A stretch of 64,000 nt of DNA, taken from positions 2,790,001 through 2,854,000 of the forward strand of contig NZ_CP126738.1 in NCBI RefSeq assembly GCF_030246865.1, in the 5' to 3' direction. Within the stretch, counting starts at the first letter, position 1; every line of letters begins with the position of its first letter. The stretch is from Microbacterium sp. zg-B96 (GTDB lineage: Bacteria; Actinomycetota; Actinomycetes; Actinomycetales; Microbacteriaceae). A program made the translations under genes and the position numbers. A model generated the notes under the pieces. It worked only from the letters and a program-made list of their open reading frames with translations, had not been told where the DNA came from and searched no databases. Of this stretch, positions 7,958 through 14,910 are shown in pieces.

Positions 7958-8107
7958 GAGCCCGCCCAAGGCGCATCTACCCGGTAAGGGTGCGCCCTAC
8001 CCGCAGTTCGGTGAGGGTGGCCGCCCGTTCGAGCCGGGCCGGGTCCGGGGAACTCACGGCGCTGCGGGCGCTGTCGGGGTTCCCACACGCCCGCCACCCC
8101 GATCGTC
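7958..8107 (+). promoter_or_regulatory. candidate structured leader RNA (possible riboswitch or attenuator)
   Basis: The leader can fold into four consecutive stem-loops: GGCGCA 7970-7975 with TGCGCC 7991-7996 (inner CCC/GGG); CTACCC 7997-8002 with GGGTGG 8015-8020; GCCCG 8023-8027 with CGGGC 8035-8039; and GGGAAC 8048-8053 with GTTCCC 8079-8084 enclosing GCGC 8059-8062/8068-8071. It is followed by AGGAG at 8108-8112 and the TTG start. I do not recognise a known riboswitch class. An in-frame ATG at 7956 would make the stretch coding, but its product looks like random Pro/Gly-rich sequence. Confidence 0.4.
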
Positions 8108-8117
8108 AGGAGCCGTC

Positions 8118-9095
8118 TTGTCCGCACCCTATTCGCACGCCTTCGAGTGGGCACGGCGCCAGGTCGACTCGGGGGCGCTGCCGACCGCGGTGCTCGGGGT
8201 GGCCACGGCGTCCGGTATCCAGGCGCTCGACGCGTTCGGTGCGACCGGCGCCCGCCCGGCACAGGTGGACGATCACTACCGACTGTTCTCGATCACCAAG
8301 CCGCTGGTCGGCCTGGCCGCTGCGCGCATGATCGAGGCCGGGCTCGCGACGCCCGAGACGCCGCTGCAGGAGGACGTCCCGGCGTTCGCGAGGAACCGGG
8401 ACGATGTCGTGCGGCTGCGCCACCTCGCCAGCCACACGTCCGGCATCGCCGAGCCGCCGATGGACGATGCCGCGGGGCTTGAGGCGGGCCTGCTCGGCCC
8501 GCGGGATTTCGCCGCGGGCAGCGCGTCACGGTACTCCACGATCGCGTTCGAGGGCATCGCGCGGATGATCCAGGCACGCACGTCGCGCACGTGGGATGCC
8601 GCGGTCGCCGATGCCCTCGATCCGGTGGGCGCCACCGGGCTCACGCTCGACGAGGCCTCCAATCCGCACGAGGTCGTCGACGGGGTCGAGAACGGACTGG
8701 ATCTGCCGCGGTTCGCCGCGCTGCGGCATCCGGGGGCCGGTCTTCTCGGGCGCGCAGAGGACCTGCTGCAGATCGGTTCCGCGCTGCTTCGCGACGCCGG
8801 CGAGATCGTGCGGCCCGCAACGCTCGCGATGATGCGCCGCCCCCTCACCGGCGACATTCCGCGGCTCGACCCGTACCCTGCCTCACGCGGGCAGGACTGG
8901 GGCTTCACCTGGAACCTGCGCACCCGCGCCCCGGGACTCATCGACCAGGACGTGTACGGCCACGGCGGCTGGGCTGGCACGGAGTTCTGGGTGCATCCGA
9001 CGGCGGGCGTGGCCTACGTGCTGCTGACGAACCGCGTGGACCGGCCGGGAGTGGATGCCGACCAGCTCGACAACGCGGTCGTGTCGGGAGTCTGA
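8118..9095 (+). CDS. beta-lactamase-family serine hydrolase
   Basis: 325-residue protein of the class C beta-lactamase/esterase superfamily (PF00144). The nucleophile motif SxxK is SITK near residue 57 (YRLFSITKPLVGLAAARMIEAGL). The tyrosine motif appears as SRYSTIAFEGIARMI near residue 140, and the third motif as HGGWAGTEFWVHP near residue 285. Family members are D-Ala-D-Ala peptidases, esterases or beta-lactamases; no signal peptide is visible, so a cytosolic esterase or amidase is most likely. The TTG at 8118 is chosen because AGGAG lies five bases before it and homology begins there. The long leader is described separately. Confidence 0.8.
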   Translation: MSAPYSHAFEWARRQVDSGALPTAVLGVATASGIQALDAFGATGARPAQVDDHYRLFSITKPLVGLAAARMIEAGLATPETPLQEDVPAFARNRDDVVRLRHLASHTSGIAEPPMDDAAGLEAGLLGPRDFAAGSASRYSTIAFEGIARMIQARTSRTWDAAVADALDPVGATGLTLDEASNPHEVVDGVENGLDLPRFAALRHPGAGLLGRAEDLLQIGSALLRDAGEIVRPATLAMMRRPLTGDIPRLDPYPASRGQDWGFTWNLRTRAPGLIDQDVYGHGGWAGTEFWVHPTAGVAYVLLTNRVDRPGVDADQLDNAVVSGV

Positions 9096-9125
9096 GGGCG
9101 CCGCCGGATGGGACTGAGTGCCGCG

Positions 9126-9131
9126 TAGGAT
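9126..9131 (+). promoter_or_regulatory. -10 box of the acyl-CoA dehydrogenase promoter
   Basis: TAGGAT would start transcription near 9138. An AGGAG ribosome-binding site follows at 9160-9164, six bases before the ATG at 9171. Confidence 0.4.
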
Positions 9132-9170
9132 GAACCGCGGTACCACTGGTCGAAACCCGAGGAGTCCGTC

Positions 9171-10898
9171 ATGGCCGACGCATCCCCCTACACCCCGCCC
9201 GTCGAGGACTACGCGTTCCTGTTCACCGACGCGTTCGGGCTCGATCTGGTCGCGCGGGCCACCGCCGGCGAGCTCACGGCGGAGGACGCGACGGACATCA
9301 TCGCGGGAGCAGGCGACTTCGCGGCATCCGTCATCGCCCCTCTCGAAGTGATCGGCGACACCGTCGGAGCACGACTCGTGGACGGCCAGGTGCACCTGCC
9401 CGACGGCTTCGCCGCGGCGTATCGCGCGTTCGTGGACGCCGGCTGGGTCACCGCCGAGGCGCCGGTCTCCGCGGGCGGCGACGGTCTGCCGGGTGCGGTG
9501 CGTGCGGGGCTCGGGGAGATCTGGAACGCCTCGAACGCGGCGTTCGCGCTGTGCTGGCTGCTGACGTCGGGGCAGATTCACGCGCTGGATGCCGCGGCAT
9601 CGGACCGGATCCGCGAGACGTACCTCGCCAAGCTCGTCTCGGGCGAGTGGACCGGCACGATGAACCTCACCGAGCCCGACGCCGGCACCGATCTCGGTGC
9701 GATCCGCTCGATGGCCACGCCCCGCGACGACGGCAGCTGGGCGCTGCGCGGTCAGAAGATCTTCATCACGTGGGGCGACCACGACATCGCCGAGAACATC
9801 GTGCACCTGGTGCTCGCCCGCACACCCGGGGCGCCCGACGGCGCGAAGGGGCTCTCGCTGTTCGTCGTGCCGAAGATCCTCGTGAACGACGACGGGTCGC
9901 TCGGTGAGCGCAATGCCGTCACCACCGTGGCCATCGAGCACAAACTGGGAATCCACGGCAGCCCCACCTGCGTGCTCGCCTACGAGGATGCCACCGGGTA
10001 CCTCGTGGGCGAGGTCGGCGGGGGCCTGGCCGGGATGTTCGTGATGATGAACTCCGCCCGGGCGGGCATGGGTTTCCAGGCCACCGGCATCGCCGATCGG
10101 GCGTACCAGCAGGCATCCACCTATGCCGCCGGCCGCCTGCAGGGCGGTGTGCTCGAACGCCCCACCGGCACCCCGATCGCCGAGCACCCGGATGTGCGCC
10201 GCCTGCTGCTGTCGATGTCGAGCAAGATCTTCGCGATGCGGGCGCTCGGTGTCTACGTCGGCGACCTGCTCGACCGGGCCGAGTCCGACAGTTCCGTGAC
10301 GAAGCTCGCCGAGTTCTTCGTGCCCATCCTGAAGGGCTGGACGACGGAGGATGCCATCGCGGTCACGAGCGACGCCATCCAGGTGTACGGCGGCATGGGC
10401 TTCATCGAGGAGACCGGCGCCGCGCAGCACTATCGCGATGTGCGCATCACCACGATCTACGAGGGCACGACGGCCATCCAGTCGAACGACCTCGTCGGGC
10501 GCAAGGTGCTGCGCAACAGCGGCGCCACCGTGGCGGAACTGTTCGGCCAGGTGGACGCGACCGTTGCGCAGTTGCGCGGGTTCGATCACCCCGTCGCCGT
10601 GCGCACGGCCGAGAGGCTGGGGCGCGCCGTCGAGGCATCGAGGCGCGCGACCGCCGACCTGCTCGGCTTCGCGGCCTCGCCGCGCGATGCGTATGCCGTC
10701 AGCGTGCCCTACCTGATGCTCTTGGGGACCCTGGCAGGCGGGTGGATGCACGCCCTCGCCGTGCTCGCCGTGCTCGGCCGTGGGACTGCACCGGACGTGG
10801 ATGCCGCACGACTGACGTCGGCGGACTTCTACGGTGCCCACCACCTCCCCCGCGTGCACGCGCTGGCCGAGACCGTCGCCGGCGGTGAGATCGGCTGA
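9171..10898 (+). CDS. acyl-CoA dehydrogenase family protein (large FadE5/DmdC-like type)
   Basis: 575 residues, longer than the classic ~380-residue acyl-CoA dehydrogenases and matching the FadE5/DmdC-type subgroup with an extra C-terminal domain. It contains the N-terminal helical domain, the flavin signature NLTEPDAGTDLGAIRS near residue 165, FITWGDHD near 200, and VYGGMGFIEETGAAQHYRDVRI followed by TTIYEGTTAIQ near residues 405-440, where the Glu is the usual catalytic base of this subgroup. It oxidises an acyl-CoA to the 2-enoyl-CoA using FAD and passes electrons to ETF. Start is set by AGGAG six bases upstream. Monocistronic; chain-length preference cannot be read. Confidence 0.88.
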   Translation: MADASPYTPPVEDYAFLFTDAFGLDLVARATAGELTAEDATDIIAGAGDFAASVIAPLEVIGDTVGARLVDGQVHLPDGFAAAYRAFVDAGWVTAEAPVSAGGDGLPGAVRAGLGEIWNASNAAFALCWLLTSGQIHALDAAASDRIRETYLAKLVSGEWTGTMNLTEPDAGTDLGAIRSMATPRDDGSWALRGQKIFITWGDHDIAENIVHLVLARTPGAPDGAKGLSLFVVPKILVNDDGSLGERNAVTTVAIEHKLGIHGSPTCVLAYEDATGYLVGEVGGGLAGMFVMMNSARAGMGFQATGIADRAYQQASTYAAGRLQGGVLERPTGTPIAEHPDVRRLLLSMSSKIFAMRALGVYVGDLLDRAESDSSVTKLAEFFVPILKGWTTEDAIAVTSDAIQVYGGMGFIEETGAAQHYRDVRITTIYEGTTAIQSNDLVGRKVLRNSGATVAELFGQVDATVAQLRGFDHPVAVRTAERLGRAVEASRRATADLLGFAASPRDAYAVSVPYLMLLGTLAGGWMHALAVLAVLGRGTAPDVDAARLTSADFYGAHHLPRVHALAETVAGGEIG

Positions 10899-10976
10899 GG
10901 CGTCATCGCGCCTTTGCTAGCGGAAAAACGGGCGTTGCCGGGAGCCCTCATCGCGAACTCAGCCTGTGAAAAACGA

Positions 10977-11010
10977 CGACGGGGGCTGCGCTCTCGCGCA
11001 GCCCCCGTCG
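10977..11010 (-). terminator. strong intrinsic terminator for the glsB-like gene
   Basis: A perfect 15-bp stem (CGACGGGGGCTGCGC against GCGCAGCCCCCGTCG) has a 4-base loop at 10992-10995. Read on the minus strand it is followed by TCGTTTTTC, so it terminates the minus-strand gene ending at 11058. It may also stop the convergent acyl-CoA dehydrogenase transcript. Confidence 0.85.
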
Positions 11011-11057
11011 GGTGGTCTCGGCGGAGTGAGTTCGACTCTCCGCGGCACCTCAGTTGA

Positions 11058-11336
11058 TCAGCGGGTGCGAGCTCCGCGGCGGGTGGCGAACACGTAGATC
11101 GCGAGCACGACGATCGCACCGATGATGGAGCCGATGATGCCGGCAGCCTGCAGGAAGCCGCCTGCGGGGTCGGCTCCGAAGATCAGGAAGCCGAGGAACC
11201 CACCCACGAAGGAGCCGACGACTCCCAGGACGATGGTCATCAGGATGCTCATGCTCTGCTTGCCGGGGATGACGGCGCGAGCGATGAAGCCGGCAATGAG
11301 GCCGACGAGCAGGAGTCCAAGAATGGTCCAGAGCAT
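11058..11336 (-). CDS. GlsB/YeaQ/YmgE family stress-response membrane protein
   Basis: 92-residue hydrophobic protein with three membrane spans: MLWTILGLLLVGLIAGFIAR; the glycine-zipper segment with VLGVVGSFVGGFLGFLIFG near residues 35-60; and IIGSIIGAIVVLAIYVF near 67-85. The intervening RAVIPGKQSM is typical of the transglycosylase-associated/GlsB family (PF04226). Members respond to envelope, acid or general stress; the molecular role is unclear. The ATG follows a GAGAG ribosome-binding site. The gene has a dedicated strong terminator and a candidate ECF-type promoter, consistent with stress-induced expression. Confidence 0.9.
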   Translation of the reverse strand: MLWTILGLLLVGLIAGFIARAVIPGKQSMSILMTIVLGVVGSFVGGFLGFLIFGADPAGGFLQAAGIIGSIIGAIVVLAIYVFATRRGARTR

Positions 11337-11402
11337 GATTTTCTCTCTTTCGTCGGAGGACGCCGGCCGGTGTGCGCGGCGCCTGCAGTGACCACTACAT
11401 CT

Positions 11403-11426
11403 AACCCGAACCTGGGCTTTCGTTCC
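11403..11426 (-). promoter_or_regulatory. candidate ECF/SigH-type promoter of the glsB-like gene
   Basis: On the minus strand GGAAC (11426-11422) is separated by 16 bases from GTT (11405-11403). This resembles the GGAA(T/C)-N16-19-GTT pattern of SigH/SigR-type ECF promoters. Transcription would start about 60 bases before the ATG at 11336. Spacing is at the short end of the consensus. Confidence 0.3.
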
Positions 11427-11442
11427 CAATCCACGAGATCTC

Positions 11443-11471
11443 TTGTTGTTCGGGATGACGACACCTATAAT
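11443..11471 (+). promoter_or_regulatory. near-consensus housekeeping promoter with no obvious gene
   Basis: TTGTTG (11443-11448), a 17-base spacer and a perfect TATAAT (11466-11471) face rightwards. The only downstream gene within several hundred bases, the metallo-hydrolase at 11492-12118, lies on the other strand, so any transcript would be antisense to its 3' end. Confidence 0.45.
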
Positions 11472-11491
11472 ACCGCGCGCCTGCCGCAGCC

Positions 11492-12118
11492 TCAGCAGCC
11501 GCCTTTCCCCCATCCGGTCCAGGCCGTGTGCTCGTGAGTGATCCAGACGCGTTCAGGGTGCAGCGAGCGGATCAGTAGCTGGCCTTCGGTCTCGGGGTTG
11601 TCCAGTTCGCCGAACCACACCGCGGTATCGCCGGCGATGATCGTCGGCCGCTCCCCAGTCTCGACGACGACGATCTGCGAGCCGCGGGTGTGGCCCGGCG
11701 CCGGGAGGAGGCGAATCCCAGGAAGCAGTTCGATCTCCCCCTCGACCGGCACGTAGTGCACGCCGGGCGGGTCCACCCATTCTCGGATGGTGTAGTTGTC
11801 TTCGGCGCGGGCATCGTCCAGTTCCTGGCGCTGAACGTAGATCGGCGTGCCCGGGAAGAGGTGGTTCCCGCCGCAGTGGTCGAAGTGCAGGTGGGTGTTG
11901 ACGACGATGTCGACGCTGCCGAGGTCGAACGCCTGCTCGTGCAGAGGATAGGGCCGGGGGTCGAGATCAGCTGCTGCGGGGTGGAGGTCGGTGAAGCCGG
12001 TGTCCACGAGCACTCTCGCGTCGGGATGTTCGATGAGGTGCACGTAGACGGGCATCACATCGCCTTCGGCCGTCAGGTCACCGACGTGGATGGGCGTGAT
12101 CTTGATGGACGCTTTCAT
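11492..12118 (-). CDS. metallo-beta-lactamase-fold hydrolase, AHL-lactonase-like
   Basis: 208-residue protein with the zinc-binding motif NTHLHFDHCGGN near residues 70-80 (HxHxDH). Other MBL features are APGHTRGSQIV (third His), IIAGDTAVW (bridging Asp) and a C-terminal VWITHEHTAW. Length and the start KASIKITPIHVGDL resemble the AiiA/AttM-like N-acyl-homoserine-lactone lactonase group, which open lactone rings and quench quorum sensing. Other lactones or esters are possible. A strong GAGGAG site precedes the ATG at 12118. It sits 29 bases after the EamA gene on the same strand and is probably cotranscribed with it. Confidence 0.75.
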   Translation of the reverse strand: MKASIKITPIHVGDLTAEGDVMPVYVHLIEHPDARVLVDTGFTDLHPAAADLDPRPYPLHEQAFDLGSVDIVVNTHLHFDHCGGNHLFPGTPIYVQRQELDDARAEDNYTIREWVDPPGVHYVPVEGEIELLPGIRLLPAPGHTRGSQIVVVETGERPTIIAGDTAVWFGELDNPETEGQLLIRSLHPERVWITHEHTAWTGWGKGGC

Positions 12119-12147
12119 GATGCTTCTCCTCTGCGAGATGCGGGTGT

Positions 12148-12987
12148 TCAGCCCAGCGCCATCGCGGCAACCGCGAGTGTGCAGATCGCGATACCCACGC
12201 GTTGTGCCACGCCGACCCGCTCCCTGATGAAGGTGGCGGCCAGAATCACCGTGACGGCGGGATAGAGGGAAGCGAGGACTCCGGCAATGCCGAGGCTGGT
12301 CGCACCGGTCGCGACCATGAATGCGAGCGTGGCCGAGGCACCGAGCACACCGGACGCTGTGGCCCATCCAAGCGCTCCGCGCGAGGGACGCCACGGCTGA
12401 CCGAGGCTGGCGGCGGCGACCATTGCGAGGATGGCGCCGGTGGCTTGGTTGGCGGCGAGCGGCAGCAGGCCGGCACCACCGGAGATCTGGCTGAGTGCGA
12501 TGAAGAGGATTCCGAAACCCACACCAGCGACGGCGCCGTCGATGAGCGATCCGCGCGCATGCACCGCTCCATCTGCGGCGGTCCCGCGAGAGACCAGCCA
12601 GATCCCGGGAAGAGCGGCGAGCATGCCTACCCAGGCCAGCCAGCCGGGGCGATCACCGAAGGCCACACCAGCCACGACGGGCAGGACCGCTGCCCCTACC
12701 GCCGAGATCGGTGCGACCAGGCCCATCCGGCCTCGGGCGAGCCCGCGGAACAGAAAGATGCTGCCGGTCGCCGAACCGACGCCCGCGAGAAGCGCCCAGA
12801 CGAAGTCCGCCGGGGTGGGGCTGCCCGGCAGCATCAGGCCGGCAGCGAGCATGACGACCCCGCCGGCTACCTGCCCGCCGAAAACGATCTGCCACGGGGA
12901 GAACCGGCGCGCACCTATGCCACCGAGGAAGTCCGACGCTCCGTACGCGACGGCCGACGAGAGTGCCAGCAGGATTCCTCCGTTCAC
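12148..12987 (-). CDS. EamA/DMT family transporter
   Basis: 279-residue integral membrane protein with about ten spans in two homologous halves (first half begins GGILLALSSAVAYGASDFLGG, second begins near residue 150 after a charged linker with HARGSLIDGAVAG). This is the drug/metabolite exporter fold (PF00892). It probably exports a metabolite or amino acid. The GTG at 12985-12987 is chosen for its position right after a possible -10 box (TAACTT, seven bases before). It is divergent from the MocR-type regulator, a common pairing in which the regulator controls the transporter. Confidence 0.82.
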   Translation of the reverse strand: MNGGILLALSSAVAYGASDFLGGIGARRFSPWQIVFGGQVAGGVVMLAAGLMLPGSPTPADFVWALLAGVGSATGSIFLFRGLARGRMGLVAPISAVGAAVLPVVAGVAFGDRPGWLAWVGMLAALPGIWLVSRGTAADGAVHARGSLIDGAVAGVGFGILFIALSQISGGAGLLPLAANQATGAILAMVAAASLGQPWRPSRGALGWATASGVLGASATLAFMVATGATSLGIAGVLASLYPAVTVILAATFIRERVGVAQRVGIAICTLAVAAMALG

Positions 12988-13010
12988 GGGATACAAGTTA
13001 GAAGCCACCC

Positions 13011-13052
13011 GGTCCAGTGTTAAGGGCCACTCGTCGACCGGTTGAGTGGACC
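13011..13052. promoter_or_regulatory. candidate MocR operator in the divergent promoter region
   Basis: Arms GGTCCAGTG (13011-13019), CCACTC (13027-13032) and GAGTGGACC (13044-13052) form overlapping inverted repeats between the EamA and MocR genes, just before the regulator's TACAAT -10 box. This position fits a binding site for the MocR protein controlling both directions. Confidence 0.45.
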
Positions 13053-13058
13053 ATTCGA

Positions 13059-13064
13059 TACAAT
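13059..13064 (+). promoter_or_regulatory. -10 box of the MocR gene (leaderless)
   Basis: TACAAT lies six bases before the GTG at 13071. Confidence 0.5.
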
Positions 13065-13070
13065 CCGCGC

Positions 13071-14582
13071 GTGACCGTGGATTGGGCGCGCGGAGGCCCC
13101 GACCTTCTGGTGGTGCTGGAGAGCGGCGCCGCTCCGCTCGGCGTGCAGATTCAGGACCAGCTGCGTGCGGCGATCCGGGATCGACGGCTCGCCGCCGGTG
13201 AACGCCTACCATCGACGCGTCGTCTGGCGGAACTGCTCGGCATCTCCCGTGGCACGATCGTCGACGCCTACGAGCAGTTGGTGGCCGAGGGGTACCTCGA
13301 GGCGGCGGTCGGCTCGGGGACGCGGGTAGCCGCGATACCCGACGGCGGACCCACCCGCCACTCGCGGCACAGCCGCCCGGCGTCAGCCTCGCACGCACCC
13401 CGGTCCGCCGAGGTCGACTTCGAGTACGGCATCCCTGATCTCAGGTCGGTACCGTTGACCGACTGGAGCTGGGCGGTGTCGGAGGCGACGCGGACGCTTC
13501 CGACAGCGGGGCTGGGTGACGAGGTTCCGGCCGGTTCGAGGCACTTGAGAGAGGTCGTCACCGCCTACCATCGTCGCGTCCGGTCGGGCTGCGCGGTCAC
13601 CGAGGACGCGGTTATCGTCTCCGGGTTCCGTCAGGGGCTGGTGTTCGCCCTTGCGACGCTGGCGCGGCACGGGATCCAGCGCATCGCGCTCGAAGATCCA
13701 GGCCCACGCGAGCATGACGTCATCGCGCGCCGCGCGGGCCTGGACGCTGTCCCGGTTCCGGTCGACGACCACGGCATCGACGTGGACCGCCTGCGGCGAA
13801 CGGGAGCGCGGGCTGTCTTGGTTACCCCGGCCCACCAGTGCCCGACCGGTGTCGCACTCGGACCGTCACGGCGGCGTGAGCTGAGTGCCTGGGCAGACGA
13901 GGTCGACGGGGTGATCCTCGAGGACGACTATGACGCCGAGTTCCGCTACGACCGTCAACCGGTCGGCTCCCTCCAGGGCCTCAACCCGCACCGTGTGATC
14001 GCTCTCGGATCGGTCAGCAAGACCTTCGCGCCCGCCATCCGCCTGGGGTGGGTGCTCACACCGCGGCGGTTCGTGTCGGGGATCGTCGAGGAGAAGCGGC
14101 TCAGCAGCCGCGGAGCGCCCGGACTGGACCAGGAGGCGCTGGCGCTGCTCATGGAGACAGGCCGATTCGACCGGCACCTGCGTCGCATGCGGGAGACCTA
14201 CCGCGCCCGCCGGGACGTGCTGGCAACCGAGGCAGAACTCGCGTTCGGGCCAGGTCAGTTGCATGGGCTGGCGGCGGGCTGCCACGCCCTGCTGCGCCTC
14301 CCCGACGGCACATCTGAACGCGCCGTCGTGTCGACCGCGGCGACCATGGGCGTTCGTGTCAGCGGCCTCGCAAGCTACCGATTCGTGCCTGTGAACTCGG
14401 AAGCTGAATCGGACCTGCTCCCTACCGACTTCCCGCCATCCCTCGTGCTCGGATTCGGCAACGTCGACGAGCACCAGATCAGCCGTGGCATCCGCACGCT
14501 CGCCGAGGCCGTCCACCATCACAGGACCGTTCTGTCAGGGCTCGCGCGACCTCCACGTACGCCTGCTCCTCGCGCTCGGTGA
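13071..14582 (+). CDS. MocR/PdxR-type GntR regulator with aminotransferase domain
   Basis: 503 residues. Residues about 20-85 form a GntR winged helix (LGVQIQDQLRAAIRDRRLAAG, then LPSTRRLAELLGISRGTIVDAYEQL). Residues about 130-490 are a fold-type I PLP aminotransferase-like domain, with TPAHQCPTG near residue 250, ILEDDYDAEFRYDRQP near 283 and LGSVSKTFAPAIRLGW near 312, whose Lys would bind PLP. MocR proteins sense PLP or PLP-amino-acid adducts and regulate vitamin B6, GABA or taurine genes or a neighbouring transporter. The GTG start at 13071 follows a TACAAT box. The divergent EamA gene is the likely target. Confidence 0.9.
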   Translation: MTVDWARGGPDLLVVLESGAAPLGVQIQDQLRAAIRDRRLAAGERLPSTRRLAELLGISRGTIVDAYEQLVAEGYLEAAVGSGTRVAAIPDGGPTRHSRHSRPASASHAPRSAEVDFEYGIPDLRSVPLTDWSWAVSEATRTLPTAGLGDEVPAGSRHLREVVTAYHRRVRSGCAVTEDAVIVSGFRQGLVFALATLARHGIQRIALEDPGPREHDVIARRAGLDAVPVPVDDHGIDVDRLRRTGARAVLVTPAHQCPTGVALGPSRRRELSAWADEVDGVILEDDYDAEFRYDRQPVGSLQGLNPHRVIALGSVSKTFAPAIRLGWVLTPRRFVSGIVEEKRLSSRGAPGLDQEALALLMETGRFDRHLRRMRETYRARRDVLATEAELAFGPGQLHGLAAGCHALLRLPDGTSERAVVSTAATMGVRVSGLASYRFVPVNSEAESDLLPTDFPPSLVLGFGNVDEHQISRGIRTLAEAVHHHRTVLSGLARPPRTPAPRAR

Positions 14583-14653
14583 GCGGCGGACAGGGTCCTG
14601 ACGCCCGTCATCGCCCATCGCTGCATCGATCACAAATTGGTAACGACGAACCC

Positions 14654-14681
14654 TTGTGGCCCGTTATCTCTCCGTTATAGA
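14654..14681 (+). promoter_or_regulatory. promoter of a candidate small RNA
   Basis: TTGTGG (14654-14659), a 16-base spacer and TATAGA (14676-14681) form a good sigma-70-type promoter in the ~330-bp gap between the MocR and HNH genes. Start would be near 14688. Confidence 0.4.
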
Positions 14682-14687
14682 GTGCTC

Positions 14688-14795
14688 GCACGGTAGTTGT
14701 TTTGCTGTGGCAGCTACCGACATGTGATTGCAGGACACTCTTGGTGCAAGGGACAAGGGCCGGTCGGAAGCCTCTCCGACCGGCCCTTACTCTTG
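14688..14795 (+). ncRNA. candidate intergenic small RNA of about 100 nt
   Basis: The stretch after the promoter holds no convincing reading frame but can form a first hairpin (CGGTAG near 14691 with CTACCG near 14715), a small TGCA-based hairpin (around 14729-14749) and a final 14-bp stem, AAGGGCCGGTCGGA (14755-14768) with TCCGACCGGCCCTT (14775-14788), followed by ACTCTTG, a terminator-like tail. Promoter, short structured transcript and terminator together look like a small RNA gene. I recognise no known family; it is not a tRNA, tmRNA or SRP RNA. Confidence 0.35.
14755..14788 (+). terminator. intrinsic-type terminator hairpin
   Basis: A perfect 14-bp stem with a 6-base loop (14769-14774). 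The tail ACTCTTG is only weakly T-rich. It could end the candidate small RNA or read-through from the MocR gene. Confidence 0.6.
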
Positions 14796-14910
14796 CCGTC
14801 TCTTCGCGCCGCTTCCTCCCCAGGATCATTTTGTGTGACTTTTCCACAATGCCCGTGGGACCTGGGTTTTAGGCCTGTCAATGTCGGAGGGGGTCGGCAG
14901 GATTGGGGGT

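Noticed and set aside
7956..8117. 54-codon N-terminal extension of the serine hydrolase
   Set aside because: The product is Pro/Gly/Arg-rich with no family similarity. The stretch folds as RNA and the TTG at 8118 has a better ribosome-binding site.
14608..14847. 79-codon frame on the minus strand in the MocR-HNH gap
   Set aside because: No ribosome-binding site, no family resemblance, and it covers the terminator hairpin.
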